Origin: Phycisphaerae bacterium
GTDB taxonomy: Bacteria > Planctomycetota > Phycisphaerae > Sedimentisphaerales > SG8-4
Length of the DNA stretch: 25,750 nucleotides
Assembly: GCA_030603035.1 (NCBI GenBank)
Contig: JAUVYQ010000018.1
Location: 1-25,750, forward strand
Direction of reading: 5' to 3'
Both the position numbers and the translations under genes were made by a program. Under the pieces are notes generated by a model. It did no database searches. It was not told the origin of the DNA and was given only the letters and a program-made list of their open reading frames with translations. Below, piece after piece: positions 7,447 to 14,599 of this stretch. Position 1 is the first letter of the stretch. Every line of letters begins with the position of its first letter.

Positions 7447-8649
7447 ATGAAGCGGGTCATAATGGATAAGGCGCTGGCGGATTTGATAAGAATATCGAAT
7501 GCGACGGGTAAAGATTCCACCCTCGTTCAGGGCGGCGGCGGTAATACATCGGTAAAAAGTGCAGACGGTAAATATATGTATATCAAGGCCAGCGGCACGG
7601 CCCTGAAAGATATGAATGAGAAAGAGGGGTGGCGGAGAATTCGTCTTGATGCGGTTCTGAGTGTTATCCGGGACAAGCAATTAGCGAAACTCGATGCCGG
7701 TACGAGGGAGCCGGAAGTCGTCGACCGTCTTTTGCTTGCCTGCGACGATGATGTGAAGACGGGCGCCCGGCCGTCGGTGGAATCGCATTTGCACGCTTTT
7801 CTTGATAAGTGCGTGATTCATCTGCATCCTATTGCGGTGGGCGCATACGTAAATGCCAAAAATGGAAAGGCAGAGCTTGAGAAGCTCTTCAAGAAAGAAG
7901 GCCTTCCGCCGCTCTGGGTGCCGTACACGGACCCCGGCTTTACGCTCGCAACGAAAATCGCGAACCTGGTTGACGACTACCAAAAGCAGTATGCCAAAAA
8001 ACCCGCCGTTATGATTCTGGAAAAACACGGGCTTTTCGTCACAGCCGGGACTGCCGAGGCCGCGTTACGGCTGGTTCGCAAGGTAATTAAGCTTTGCAGC
8101 AGTAAGTTAAAATTCGATGCTCGATGCTCGATGCTCGATGCTCGAAGCAAGAATCGAGAATCGAGAATCAAGAATCAAGTAGTCGCTGCCAAATCAGCGA
8201 TTCGCAAGGCGGTTTTCGATGCCACCGGCCAAGACGTGCCGGTAAGCTACTTTGTGACAACCGGGCCGGTCGCTGCATTTATGGCCCGCAGAGACGCGGA
8301 GAAACTGCTCGCGACACCCGCGCTAAACCCGGATGAACTTGTCTACGCCAACGGCTCAGCAATGTGGGTGGAGAAATGTGACGTCAATACAATCACACGG
8401 AAACTGAAAGCCCTGGTTAACAAAGGCCAGAAACCGGCCGCGGCATTTTTAGTCAAGGACCTGGGGCTTTTCGTTGCGGCGGACAAAAAAACCGCTCCGA
8501 TTATTGCTGAAATCACTGAAGGTTCACTTCGGATTCGGATGTGGGCGACGAAATTCGGCGGCATACTCGCCCTGACCAGGTGCGAGCAGGATTTCATTAA
8601 CAACTGGGAGGCGGAGGCGTTTCGCAAGAAAGTGGTCCGTGGCTCGTGA
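7447..8649 (+). CDS. Class II aldolase (rhamnulose/fuculose-1-phosphate aldolase type)
   Basis: A zinc-dependent class II aldolase/adducin-fold enzyme expected to cleave a 1-phosphorylated deoxyketose into DHAP and L-lactaldehyde. The family start LVQGGGGNTSVK is near residue 30. The zinc motif HLHP puts H125 and H127, and EKHGLF puts H194. The SVESHLH region holds the likely catalytic glutamate. At 400 residues it resembles the aldolase half of the fused RhaE-type enzymes, without their short-chain dehydrogenase half. ATG 7462 (MDKALADL) is a good alternative start; neither start has a strong ribosome site. Residues of about 222-244 are encoded by a family A repeat inserted in frame. The gene completes an isomerase-kinase-aldolase set with the kinase at 293 and FucI at 14600. 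Confidence 0.85.
   Translation: MKRVIMDKALADLIRISNATGKDSTLVQGGGGNTSVKSADGKYMYIKASGTALKDMNEKEGWRRIRLDAVLSVIRDKQLAKLDAGTREPEVVDRLLLACDDDVKTGARPSVESHLHAFLDKCVIHLHPIAVGAYVNAKNGKAELEKLFKKEGLPPLWVPYTDPGFTLATKIANLVDDYQKQYAKKPAVMILEKHGLFVTAGTAEAALRLVRKVIKLCSSKLKFDARCSMLDARSKNRESRIKNQVVAAKSAIRKAVFDATGQDVPVSYFVTTGPVAAFMARRDAEKLLATPALNPDELVYANGSAMWVEKCDVNTITRKLKALVNKGQKPAAAFLVKDLGLFVAADKKTAPIIAEITEGSLRIRMWATKFGGILALTRCEQDFINNWEAEAFRKKVVRGS
8112..8178 (+). repeat. Family A heptamer element inside the aldolase gene
   Basis: Five 7-base units of GCTCGAT type (8112-8146), a GCAA spacer, then four GAATCGA or GAATCAA units (8151-8178). The two halves are roughly inverted copies. The frame stays open through it, giving FDARCSMLDARSKNRESR-like residues. 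Confidence 0.85.
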
Positions 8650-8654
8650 ATTGT

Positions 8655-8703
8655 GAATCGAGATGTTTTTCAGTTGTTTTTTGGGGGGGAGATATACTAT
8701 ATT
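8655..8703 (+). promoter_or_regulatory. Duplicated promoter-leader, copy 1
   Basis: The segment is nearly the same as 10663-10711. It holds a -35 TTGTTT (8674-8679) and a -10 TATATT (8698-8703) with an 18-base spacer. The T and G runs between the boxes are conserved in both copies. It probably drives the secreted protein at 8918. Copy 1 is followed by a family E repeat (8709-8765), then by a second conserved block with AGGAG (8768) and ATG (8782). Confidence 0.5.
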
Positions 8704-8708
8704 GCTGG

Positions 8709-8765
8709 ACTGGTAACTGGTAATTGGTTAAATAGTTACCAGTTACCACCCACCAATTACGAATT
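8709..8765. repeat. Family E palindromic repeat (GGTAACTGGTAATTGG)
   Basis: GGTAACTGGTAATTGG is followed by TAGTTACCAGTTACC, which forms an inverted repeat. Related sequence occurs at 18849-18895 and 24639-24700. Confidence 0.65.
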
Positions 8766-8781
8766 ACAGGAGATTTGCAGT

Positions 8782-8811
8782 ATGGATTTTTGCATCATAT
8801 ATTGTAGCTGA
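8782..8811 (+). pseudogene. Nine-codon ORF, duplicate of the E1 gene start
   Basis: AGGAG (8768-8772) precedes ATG 8782 at exactly the distance seen at the E1 gene (AGGAG 10891, ATG 10905). The bases around the ATG (CAGTATGGATTT) are the same. The frame MDFCIIYCS stops after nine codons. I read it as the remnant of a duplicated gene start. A regulatory leader peptide is possible. Confidence 0.4.
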
Positions 8812-8917
8812 AGCGGCTGATGCAGGACACAATTGACTTTCTCAAGAAGTTTTACAGTTTGTGTAAGTCACCGGAATTTTAAAAAGTAAGGAATCTTTGA
8901 GAAGGGCAGAGTATATT

Positions 8918-10537
8918 ATGAAAAAAGAGATTTTTGTCTTTTGCTGGTGTGTGTGTTTCAATAGTATTGGTCTGTGGGGCGCAGATGACAGCCTTTTTTA
9001 TGAAAAGATGGGGCTGAAGAAAACTACTATTGAAAGTGCGACCATTTATTATGAAGGCTGCTTCGAAGAAAAGCTGGGGATATTTATCGAGGAATACAAA
9101 AATTACAAAAAAACAACTGCTGAACGCAGGGCACGGAAACAGATGCCATTGCGTAAATTGATACCTCTGAAAAATGTAATTACAGATGATATAAATAATA
9201 TCGTGGGTGGTGATGACGAGCTTAAAACCTTTCTAAAGAAACAGTTCGATGATTTGATAAAAACATCCTCCTTAATACCTGACGTCTTTTCAGGAAATAA
9301 AAATGTTTTCTATCTTCTTCTGCAATCCACTTCAAAAGACTATCTACGAGCTGGAGGTACACTGCCAAATCACTCCTATGATAAAAAGACCGATACGGCA
9401 GAATACAAACTTGAATTCAGGTCAGAATCTAACAATCCCCTGGAACAATCAGAATATTTTTTTTCATTTTCTTCTGCAAAAACATTTGAGGTTGAAATGC
9501 AGAGGATCTTTTCAATGTTTTTAGAGGAATTAAGCGAAAATCCTGTACATTTTGAATATCTTGTCATTCATGAAATCGCTGAAATTGCCATTGTTAGACA
9601 AATGAGGATTAGAGATCCGCATAGACGCTGGTTTACCGATGGTTTTGCTAATGCTATTACGCACAGTATTCTTCTTAGTCATTCTTCACAGGAGGCAGCA
9701 AATTCCTTCATGGTGGATTATTCGACTGAACCATACAAGGAACTTGAAAACAAGTTGAATCTTAAGTACTGGATGAGTGCCCAGTTTGCATTTATGAATA
9801 AATTCCCACTCGAAAAAGAAAACAGGTTCGATTATGCGCGTTATTGTTTTGCAACTCAAGAAGCAAAACAACTAGTGGATGTATATGGGATTGAAATCAT
9901 TAAGAAAATCATTGCTCAGTACAAAAAATTGGAAGATAAAAATACTGACTCTTTATACTCAGTAATCCAGAAAGTTACCGGTGAGGATTTAAGGAAGCGA
10001 TTTGAGAAATATCAAAACTTTCAAACACGAAAAGAAGGATATGTACACTACAAAAGACAATATGAACAAGCAATGCAGGAGAAAAATGTAAAGGTGATGA
10101 TTTTTTCGATGCTGCGGATGCTGGAGTTGTGCGAACAGCCATTCAGCCGAAACAGTCTGAATCTGCGCAAAAACATCGCGACGCTGTTCTATTTGACCGG
10201 TCAGAAAGAACTGGCCAATCAGTTTATTACCGAGTTTGCAGATTTTATGATGCAATCAAGGGATCCACAGAACCGATTTGTCGGCAGACATCTTGTTGTG
10301 CTTTATGCGTTGGGAATTCATAACCCCGAAGTAGCGTATAATTATGCCCGGCAAACTTTCGAGGAGAATCCGGAAGAAATCCATGCGATGGCTATTGTTA
10401 TGCATCAGTTATCGAAAGAAAACAACATGCAAAAAGCCCAGGAACTGGCCCAGAAAATCTGTAAGATGGAGCCTGACGACAAACATCCCTGTCATCAAAT
10501 GGCAAAGCAGGTTTTATCTAAAACTGAAATAAAATAA
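8918..10537 (+). CDS. Secreted protein with degenerate gluzincin motif and C-terminal TPR-like helices
   Basis: I do not recognise a named family. The 539-residue product starts with a signal peptide (MKKEIFVFCWC..., cleavage near LWG-AD). A helical, charged N-terminal half leads to VIHEIAEIAIV at residues 216-226, followed by RRWFTDGFANAI. This layout matches zinc metallopeptidases of the gluzincin or MA type (HExxH, then a downstream glutamate in a WxxEG-like motif). Here the second His is E222 and the downstream E is D, so catalysis is doubtful. Residues of about 400-539 are alpha-helical with TPR-like spacing. ATG 8918 was chosen because the signal peptide begins there; TTG 8897 is possible. 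The gene is clearly more AT-rich than its neighbours, which hints at a different origin. Confidence 0.7.
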   Translation: MKKEIFVFCWCVCFNSIGLWGADDSLFYEKMGLKKTTIESATIYYEGCFEEKLGIFIEEYKNYKKTTAERRARKQMPLRKLIPLKNVITDDINNIVGGDDELKTFLKKQFDDLIKTSSLIPDVFSGNKNVFYLLLQSTSKDYLRAGGTLPNHSYDKKTDTAEYKLEFRSESNNPLEQSEYFFSFSSAKTFEVEMQRIFSMFLEELSENPVHFEYLVIHEIAEIAIVRQMRIRDPHRRWFTDGFANAITHSILLSHSSQEAANSFMVDYSTEPYKELENKLNLKYWMSAQFAFMNKFPLEKENRFDYARYCFATQEAKQLVDVYGIEIIKKIIAQYKKLEDKNTDSLYSVIQKVTGEDLRKRFEKYQNFQTRKEGYVHYKRQYEQAMQEKNVKVMIFSMLRMLELCEQPFSRNSLNLRKNIATLFYLTGQKELANQFITEFADFMMQSRDPQNRFVGRHLVVLYALGIHNPEVAYNYARQTFEENPEEIHAMAIVMHQLSKENNMQKAQELAQKICKMEPDDKHPCHQMAKQVLSKTEIK

Positions 10538-10630
10538 ATCGTATTGCGGGGAAAATCATTTAACCATGACGATTAGTTCAACTCCACCGTGAGTTTCTAC
10601 CACAAAAAGTGGCGTGACATCAAGGGAAAA

Positions 10631-10672
10631 TCTCGATGCTCGATACTCGATGCTCGAATCGAGAATCGAGAT
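10631..10672 (+). repeat. Family A heptamer element
   Basis: TCTCGAT, GCTCGAT, ACTCGAT and GCTCGA units, followed by ATCGAGA, ATCGAGA. It is the same element type as at 206 and 8112. Confidence 0.8.
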
Positions 10673-10681
10673 GTTTTTCGG

Positions 10682-10711
10682 TTGTTTTTTGGGGGCGAGA
10701 TGTGCTATATT
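10682..10711 (+). promoter_or_regulatory. E1 promoter (duplicated promoter-leader, copy 2)
   Basis: TTGTTT (10682-10687) and TATATT (10706-10711) with an 18-base spacer. Both boxes and spacing are conserved in copy 1 at 8674-8703. Conservation across two otherwise diverged leaders supports a working promoter. It probably drives E1, E2 and fucI. Confidence 0.5.
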
Positions 10712-10740
10712 CGTGTCTCGTCGCTGGATGCGACAAAAGA

Positions 10741-10871
10741 ATTAAACGCAGAGAACGCTGAGAACGCAGAGGAAAAATAGGAATAAAAGGAAAAGAAGAT
10801 AGATTCCTGCTTTCGCAGGAATGACAATATTAAAAAACTCAGCAGGCTCTGCGAACTCGGCGGTAAAAAAA
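10741..10871. repeat. Family B palindromic element with nested hairpin
   Basis: The left part (10741-10778) is identical over 38 bases to 11417-11454 inside the E1 gene. The right part (10847-10871) is identical over 25 bases to 11478-11502 and 7398-7422. A family I hairpin (10803-10822, ATTCCTGC-TTTC-GCAGGAAT) sits in the middle. Confidence 0.85.
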
Positions 10872-10904
10872 TGCGAGAATCGAGATATAGAGGAGATTTA
10901 CAGT

Positions 10905-13238
10905 ATGGATTTCCGCATTGAGGACACTCGAAAGAAGGCGGCTGCGAAGCTGAAAGACCTTATAAAAGATGGGCTTATTACTCTCGACGATGCAACTGAT
11001 TGGCTCAGGACGATTTACGAGATTCGCTTCTTTGAGGAGAAGGTTTTTGAGCTTCTGGGGCAGAATATTATCAAAGGCGCCTCACACCTTTATGCCGGAG
11101 AGGAGGCGGTCGCCGTCGGGGCCATTGCCGCTATTGAACGTGGTGACGTGCTCGGCTCGACGCACCGTGGCCACGGCCACTGCGGCGCCATCGGCAACAA
11201 ATACGCCGACAGCGAGGATGACCGGCAGAACCACTGGAATCAGATGATGGCCGAGCTGATGGGCAAAGAGACCGGCTACTGCAAGGGGCGGGGCGGCTCG
11301 ATGCACATTGCTGAAGTGGATAAACAAAACAATCTCGGCTCAACCGGTATCGTCGGCGGTAATCAGGCACCGGCAGTCGGTGCGGCTTTAGCTGAAAAAT
11401 ACAAATACAAAAAAAGATTAAACGCAGAGAACGCTGAGAACGCAGAGGAAAAATTAAAATTGAAAAAACTCGGCGGTCTCTGCGAACTCGGCGGTAAAAA
11501 AACCTGTAGAGTCGTGCTTTCATTCTTCGGGGACGGCTCCACCAATTGCGGCAGTTTTCACGAATCGATGAATATGGCGTCAACTTTGAAAGTGCCGTTG
11601 GTAGCAATAATAGAAAATAACCTTTACGGGATGAGCGTGCCGTTCTCCGGCAGTGAGGTTGAAGGCACGAGGAGGGCAAGTAACATTGAGGACATTGCAC
11701 AAAGAGCGGCTGCTTATGACGTGCCTGCGATGATTGCTGACGGCCAGGATGTGGTAGCGGTCTTTCTTGCGGTTCACTCAGCGGTAAAAAGGGCCAGAGA
11801 AGATATGCAGATGACGATTATCGAGGCCAAGACCTACCGGTGGTATGGGCACAGCCGAAGCGACCCACGTGCCTACCGCACCAAGGCAGAGGAAAAGGCC
11901 TGGCACGAACGCGACCCCATTATCGTCCTGAGCAAAAAACTGCTTGACGAAAAGCTCTGCACACAGGAGCAGTTGGACGAGATAAAGGACAAGGGCTTTG
12001 CGACAATCGAAGCAGCCACGAAGTTCGGTCTGGACAGTGCCTGGCCGAAGCCTGCGGATTTAGCCAGAGATGTGTATGTGGAGGAGAGTTACGAGGCTTC
12101 GCTTATCGAGTCCGAGAGGGCAGTTAGCGCAAAGGTGATGGAAGCGACCGCTGCCTTTGAGGCGGCTCTCGCATCAATAACCGGCAAAACGAAGAAAGAG
12201 GCCGCCGAGCAAGTTAGGGCACAAATCAAGTCTCAGTTCGGTATGGATGTTATGACGATTGGCCAGGCCGTCTCCACCGCCCAGGCAGAAGAACTGAGAA
12301 GAGATGAAAATGTTATCGTGATGGGTGAAGATGTCGGCCTCTACGGCGGAGCGTATCAGGCAACCCGCGGGCTGTCGGCGGAATTCGGCACGAACAGGGT
12401 CATTGATACCGCTATATCCGAGGCGGCCATTGCAGGCGCCGCGGTGGGTGCGGCCCTTCGGGGGATGCGGCCGGTGGCCGAGATTATGTACGTCGATTTT
12501 GTTACGATAGCAATGGACCAGCTCGTCCACGTCGGTGCTTATAATCGCTATATGTTCGGCGGCAAGGCGAAGGTGCCGATGGTGCTGCGAACCGAAGGTG
12601 GTGTGGGCAGATGTATCGCCGCCCACCATTCAGAGTCGCTCGAGGCCTGGCTTATGCATCCGCCGGGTCTGTTTGTGGTAATGCCGTCAACGCCTTACGA
12701 CGCAAAGGGTTTGCTCAAGGCCGCTATCCGAAGTGACAACCCGGTGGTCTTTATCGAACACAAGGCGACCTATGGCCAGCTTGGTCCGGTGCCGGAGGGC
12801 GATTACATCATCCCGCTAGGTGTGGCGGATATTAAAAAGCCCGGCAAAGACGCAACCATCGTCAGCTACAGCAGGATGGCGATGCGGTCGCTGGAGGCGG
12901 CTAAAGTGCTGGCCGCCCAATACGGCATCGACGCCGAGGTAATCGACGTGCGAACGCTAAAGCCGCTGGATATAGGAAGAATAGCCGAATCGGTTCGCAA
13001 GACCGGGCGACTGGTCACGGTCAGTGAGGGCTTCTGCACCTGCGGCGCCGGCAGAGAGATAACCGGCGCGTTTATGGAATATGAGTTTGACGACGGCAGC
13101 CGCGGCTTCGATTATCTGGATGCGGCGCCGGTAAATCTGGCGGCAGCCGATGTGCCGCCGCCGATGAGTGAGCCGTTAGAGACGGCAAGTATACCAAGTG
13201 TAGATAAAATCGTTGAAGCCGTTAAGGCAATTGTGTAA
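10905..13238 (+). CDS. Fused E1 alpha-beta subunit of a 2-oxoacid (pyruvate-type) dehydrogenase
   Basis: A thiamine diphosphate-dependent E1 that decarboxylates a 2-oxoacid and passes the acyl group to the lipoyl arm of E2. The alpha half (1 to about 430) shows THRGHGHCGAIG, GRGGSMHI, and the ThDP motif GDG (209-211) ending in ENN. The beta half (from M447) shows VIVMGEDVGLYGGAYQ, DTAISEAAIAGAAVG and GAYNRYMFGG. Subunits are separate genes in most bacteria; here they are joined, giving 777 residues. ATG 10905 follows AGGAG at good spacing. Residues of about 172-199 are encoded by a family B repeat that lies just before the strand leading to GDG, probably in a surface loop. The substrate could be pyruvate, acetoin or a branched 2-oxoacid; pyruvate fits best with the sugar pathway. 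E2 follows after 37 bases. No E3 is in the window. Confidence 0.88.
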   Translation: MDFRIEDTRKKAAAKLKDLIKDGLITLDDATDWLRTIYEIRFFEEKVFELLGQNIIKGASHLYAGEEAVAVGAIAAIERGDVLGSTHRGHGHCGAIGNKYADSEDDRQNHWNQMMAELMGKETGYCKGRGGSMHIAEVDKQNNLGSTGIVGGNQAPAVGAALAEKYKYKKRLNAENAENAEEKLKLKKLGGLCELGGKKTCRVVLSFFGDGSTNCGSFHESMNMASTLKVPLVAIIENNLYGMSVPFSGSEVEGTRRASNIEDIAQRAAAYDVPAMIADGQDVVAVFLAVHSAVKRAREDMQMTIIEAKTYRWYGHSRSDPRAYRTKAEEKAWHERDPIIVLSKKLLDEKLCTQEQLDEIKDKGFATIEAATKFGLDSAWPKPADLARDVYVEESYEASLIESERAVSAKVMEATAAFEAALASITGKTKKEAAEQVRAQIKSQFGMDVMTIGQAVSTAQAEELRRDENVIVMGEDVGLYGGAYQATRGLSAEFGTNRVIDTAISEAAIAGAAVGAALRGMRPVAEIMYVDFVTIAMDQLVHVGAYNRYMFGGKAKVPMVLRTEGGVGRCIAAHHSESLEAWLMHPPGLFVVMPSTPYDAKGLLKAAIRSDNPVVFIEHKATYGQLGPVPEGDYIIPLGVADIKKPGKDATIVSYSRMAMRSLEAAKVLAAQYGIDAEVIDVRTLKPLDIGRIAESVRKTGRLVTVSEGFCTCGAGREITGAFMEYEFDDGSRGFDYLDAAPVNLAAADVPPPMSEPLETASIPSVDKIVEAVKAIV
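11417..11502 (+). repeat. Family B element in frame inside the E1 gene
   Basis: The arms AACGCAGAGAACGCTGAGAA (from 11421) and CTCTGCGAACTCGGCGGT (11478-11495) are imperfectly inverted. They encode LNAENAENAEEK and LGGLCELGGKK-like residues. The frame is kept on both sides. Confidence 0.9.
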
Positions 13239-13275
13239 GTAAACACGTTATGCGAAATGAATGAGGATTCTATAA

Positions 13276-14547
13276 ATGGCGAGAGAAGTAAGATTGCCAC
13301 AGCTTGGCCAAACGATGGAAGAAGGAACTATCGTTGGCTGTATGGTCAAGGTTGGCGATGAGGTCAAAAAAGGCGATGTGATTTTCGAGATAGAGACCGA
13401 CAAGGCAACGCTGGAGATGGAATCGCCGGCTGACGGCTTTGTAAAGCATATCCTTGCTGAAGTGGAACAAACGCTGCCGGTCGGTGATGTGCTTATGGTT
13501 CTCGGCGAAAAGAACGAAGAGATACCGCAAAGTTTTATCGATTCGCTCAAGGGCAGCGTACCTGCTGCGGCGGCTGCCGAGTCGCCAGCCGCTGCTCAAG
13601 CTGCGGCTGGGGGCGCTGCTGCTGAACCCCGCCTCTCGGAGAGGCGGGGTGAACCGGCCAAGCCGGAGCGGGAGCCGACTAAGCCAGCAGGCAAAACAAA
13701 GGCATCGCCGCGTTCAAAGAAATTGGCCGAGGAGCTTGGCGTGAGTCTGGCGGCAGTTACCGGCACAGGCCCCGGCGGCAGAATTACCGAGGATGATGTC
13801 AGAAAAGCCGCCGCATCAAAACCGGCTGCACCGGCAGTAGCTGCACCAGAAATTAAACTCGGTGAAACCATACCGCTCAACAGAATTCAGAAAATAACCG
13901 CACAAAAAATGCTGCAATCAAAGCGCGAGATACCCTGCTTCTATCTGACTGTAAAAGCCGATGTTACCGACATCGTTGAATTGCGGACCAAACTGAACAA
14001 GACCAGTCCGTCCAAGGGCCGGATTAAAATCTCCTACAATGACTTTATTATGCGGGCGGTCGCAATCGGGCTGGAGAAATTTCCGATTATGACAGGTCAG
14101 TTAGCCGGTGACACTATCCGGCTGGCAGAAGCAATCGGCATTGGCCTGGCGATTACCGTGCCGGGCGGTCTGGTTGCACCGATTGTCAAGGACGTGAACA
14201 AAAAGGATGTCACCCAGATTGCACGTGACAGTAAGGCCTTGATTGAAAAGGCCCGCAGCAATAAACTTTCTCTCACAGATTTAGAGGGCGGCTGTATCAC
14301 GGTAAGCAACCTCGGCGCCTTCGGGATAGAGTCCTTTATTCCGATAGTGGTACCCGGCCAGTGCAGTATCCTGGGCATCGGTCAGATAACCGAGACCTGC
14401 GTGCCGGACAACGGCAATATCGTGACGCGAAAGTTAATGAATATGACCCTCTCGGTTGACCACAAAGTTACTAATGGAGCATACGCAGCCCAGTTTTTGG
14501 ACTTCGTAAGAAAACTGCTGGAAGATACGTCCAATTTTGAATATTGA
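13276..14547 (+). CDS. Dihydrolipoamide acyltransferase (E2) of the dehydrogenase complex
   Basis: The E2 core, which carries the acyl group from E1 to coenzyme A. The lipoyl domain (1-80) has the attachment site ETDKATLEM at K43. An Ala/Pro-rich linker follows, then the peripheral-subunit-binding domain (about 143-180, SKKLAEELGV and GTGPGGRI). The CAT-fold catalytic domain fills about 195-423. The catalytic motif, normally DHRxxDG, reads DHKVTNG here: H396 is kept, R is K, and D is N400. Residues 117-125 of the linker are encoded by a palindromic repeat. The C-terminal tail and stop lie in an AT-rich repeat. ATG 13276 has TGAGGAT upstream. One lipoyl domain and 423 residues are typical of Gram-positive-type or alpha-proteobacterial-type E2. 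Confidence 0.9.
   Translation: MAREVRLPQLGQTMEEGTIVGCMVKVGDEVKKGDVIFEIETDKATLEMESPADGFVKHILAEVEQTLPVGDVLMVLGEKNEEIPQSFIDSLKGSVPAAAAAESPAAAQAAAGGAAAEPRLSERRGEPAKPEREPTKPAGKTKASPRSKKLAEELGVSLAAVTGTGPGGRITEDDVRKAAASKPAAPAVAAPEIKLGETIPLNRIQKITAQKMLQSKREIPCFYLTVKADVTDIVELRTKLNKTSPSKGRIKISYNDFIMRAVAIGLEKFPIMTGQLAGDTIRLAEAIGIGLAITVPGGLVAPIVKDVNKKDVTQIARDSKALIEKARSNKLSLTDLEGGCITVSNLGAFGIESFIPIVVPGQCSILGIGQITETCVPDNGNIVTRKLMNMTLSVDHKVTNGAYAAQFLDFVRKLLEDTSNFEY
13626..13650 (+). repeat. Palindromic repeat L, in frame inside the E2 linker
   Basis: ACCCCGCCTCT (13626-13636) and AGAGGCGGGGT (13640-13650) are perfect inverted arms around CGG. The translation EPRLSERRGEP breaks an otherwise Ala-rich linker. 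Confidence 0.8.
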
Positions 14548-14582
14548 ATTTAAGATTTCAAATTTCAGATTTAAGATTCGAG
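14548..14582 (+). repeat. AT-rich repeat (TTTAAGATTTCAAATTTCAG)
   Basis: It sits between E2 and fucI, with near-tandem TTTAAGATT and AAATTTCAG units. It may extend left into the last codons of E2. It makes the frame ahead of fucI open, which gives a false upstream start at 14537. Confidence 0.5.
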
Positions 14583-14599
14583 ATGAAGGAGTTTCTGAA

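Larger units (their letters stand above)
10538..10904 (+). other. Gap of 367 bases: repeats and E1 promoter-leader
   Basis: No gene is seen. In order it holds a family A element, the promoter-leader copy 2, a family B element with a family I hairpin nested in it, and the E1 ribosome site AGGAG (10891-10895). An open frame from 10821 runs into the E1 gene, but it translates repeats and was not used as a start. Confidence 0.7.

Noticed and set aside
10821..10904. E1 start at 10821
   Set aside because: The extra residues come from family I and B repeats; AGGAG before ATG 10905 decides the start.
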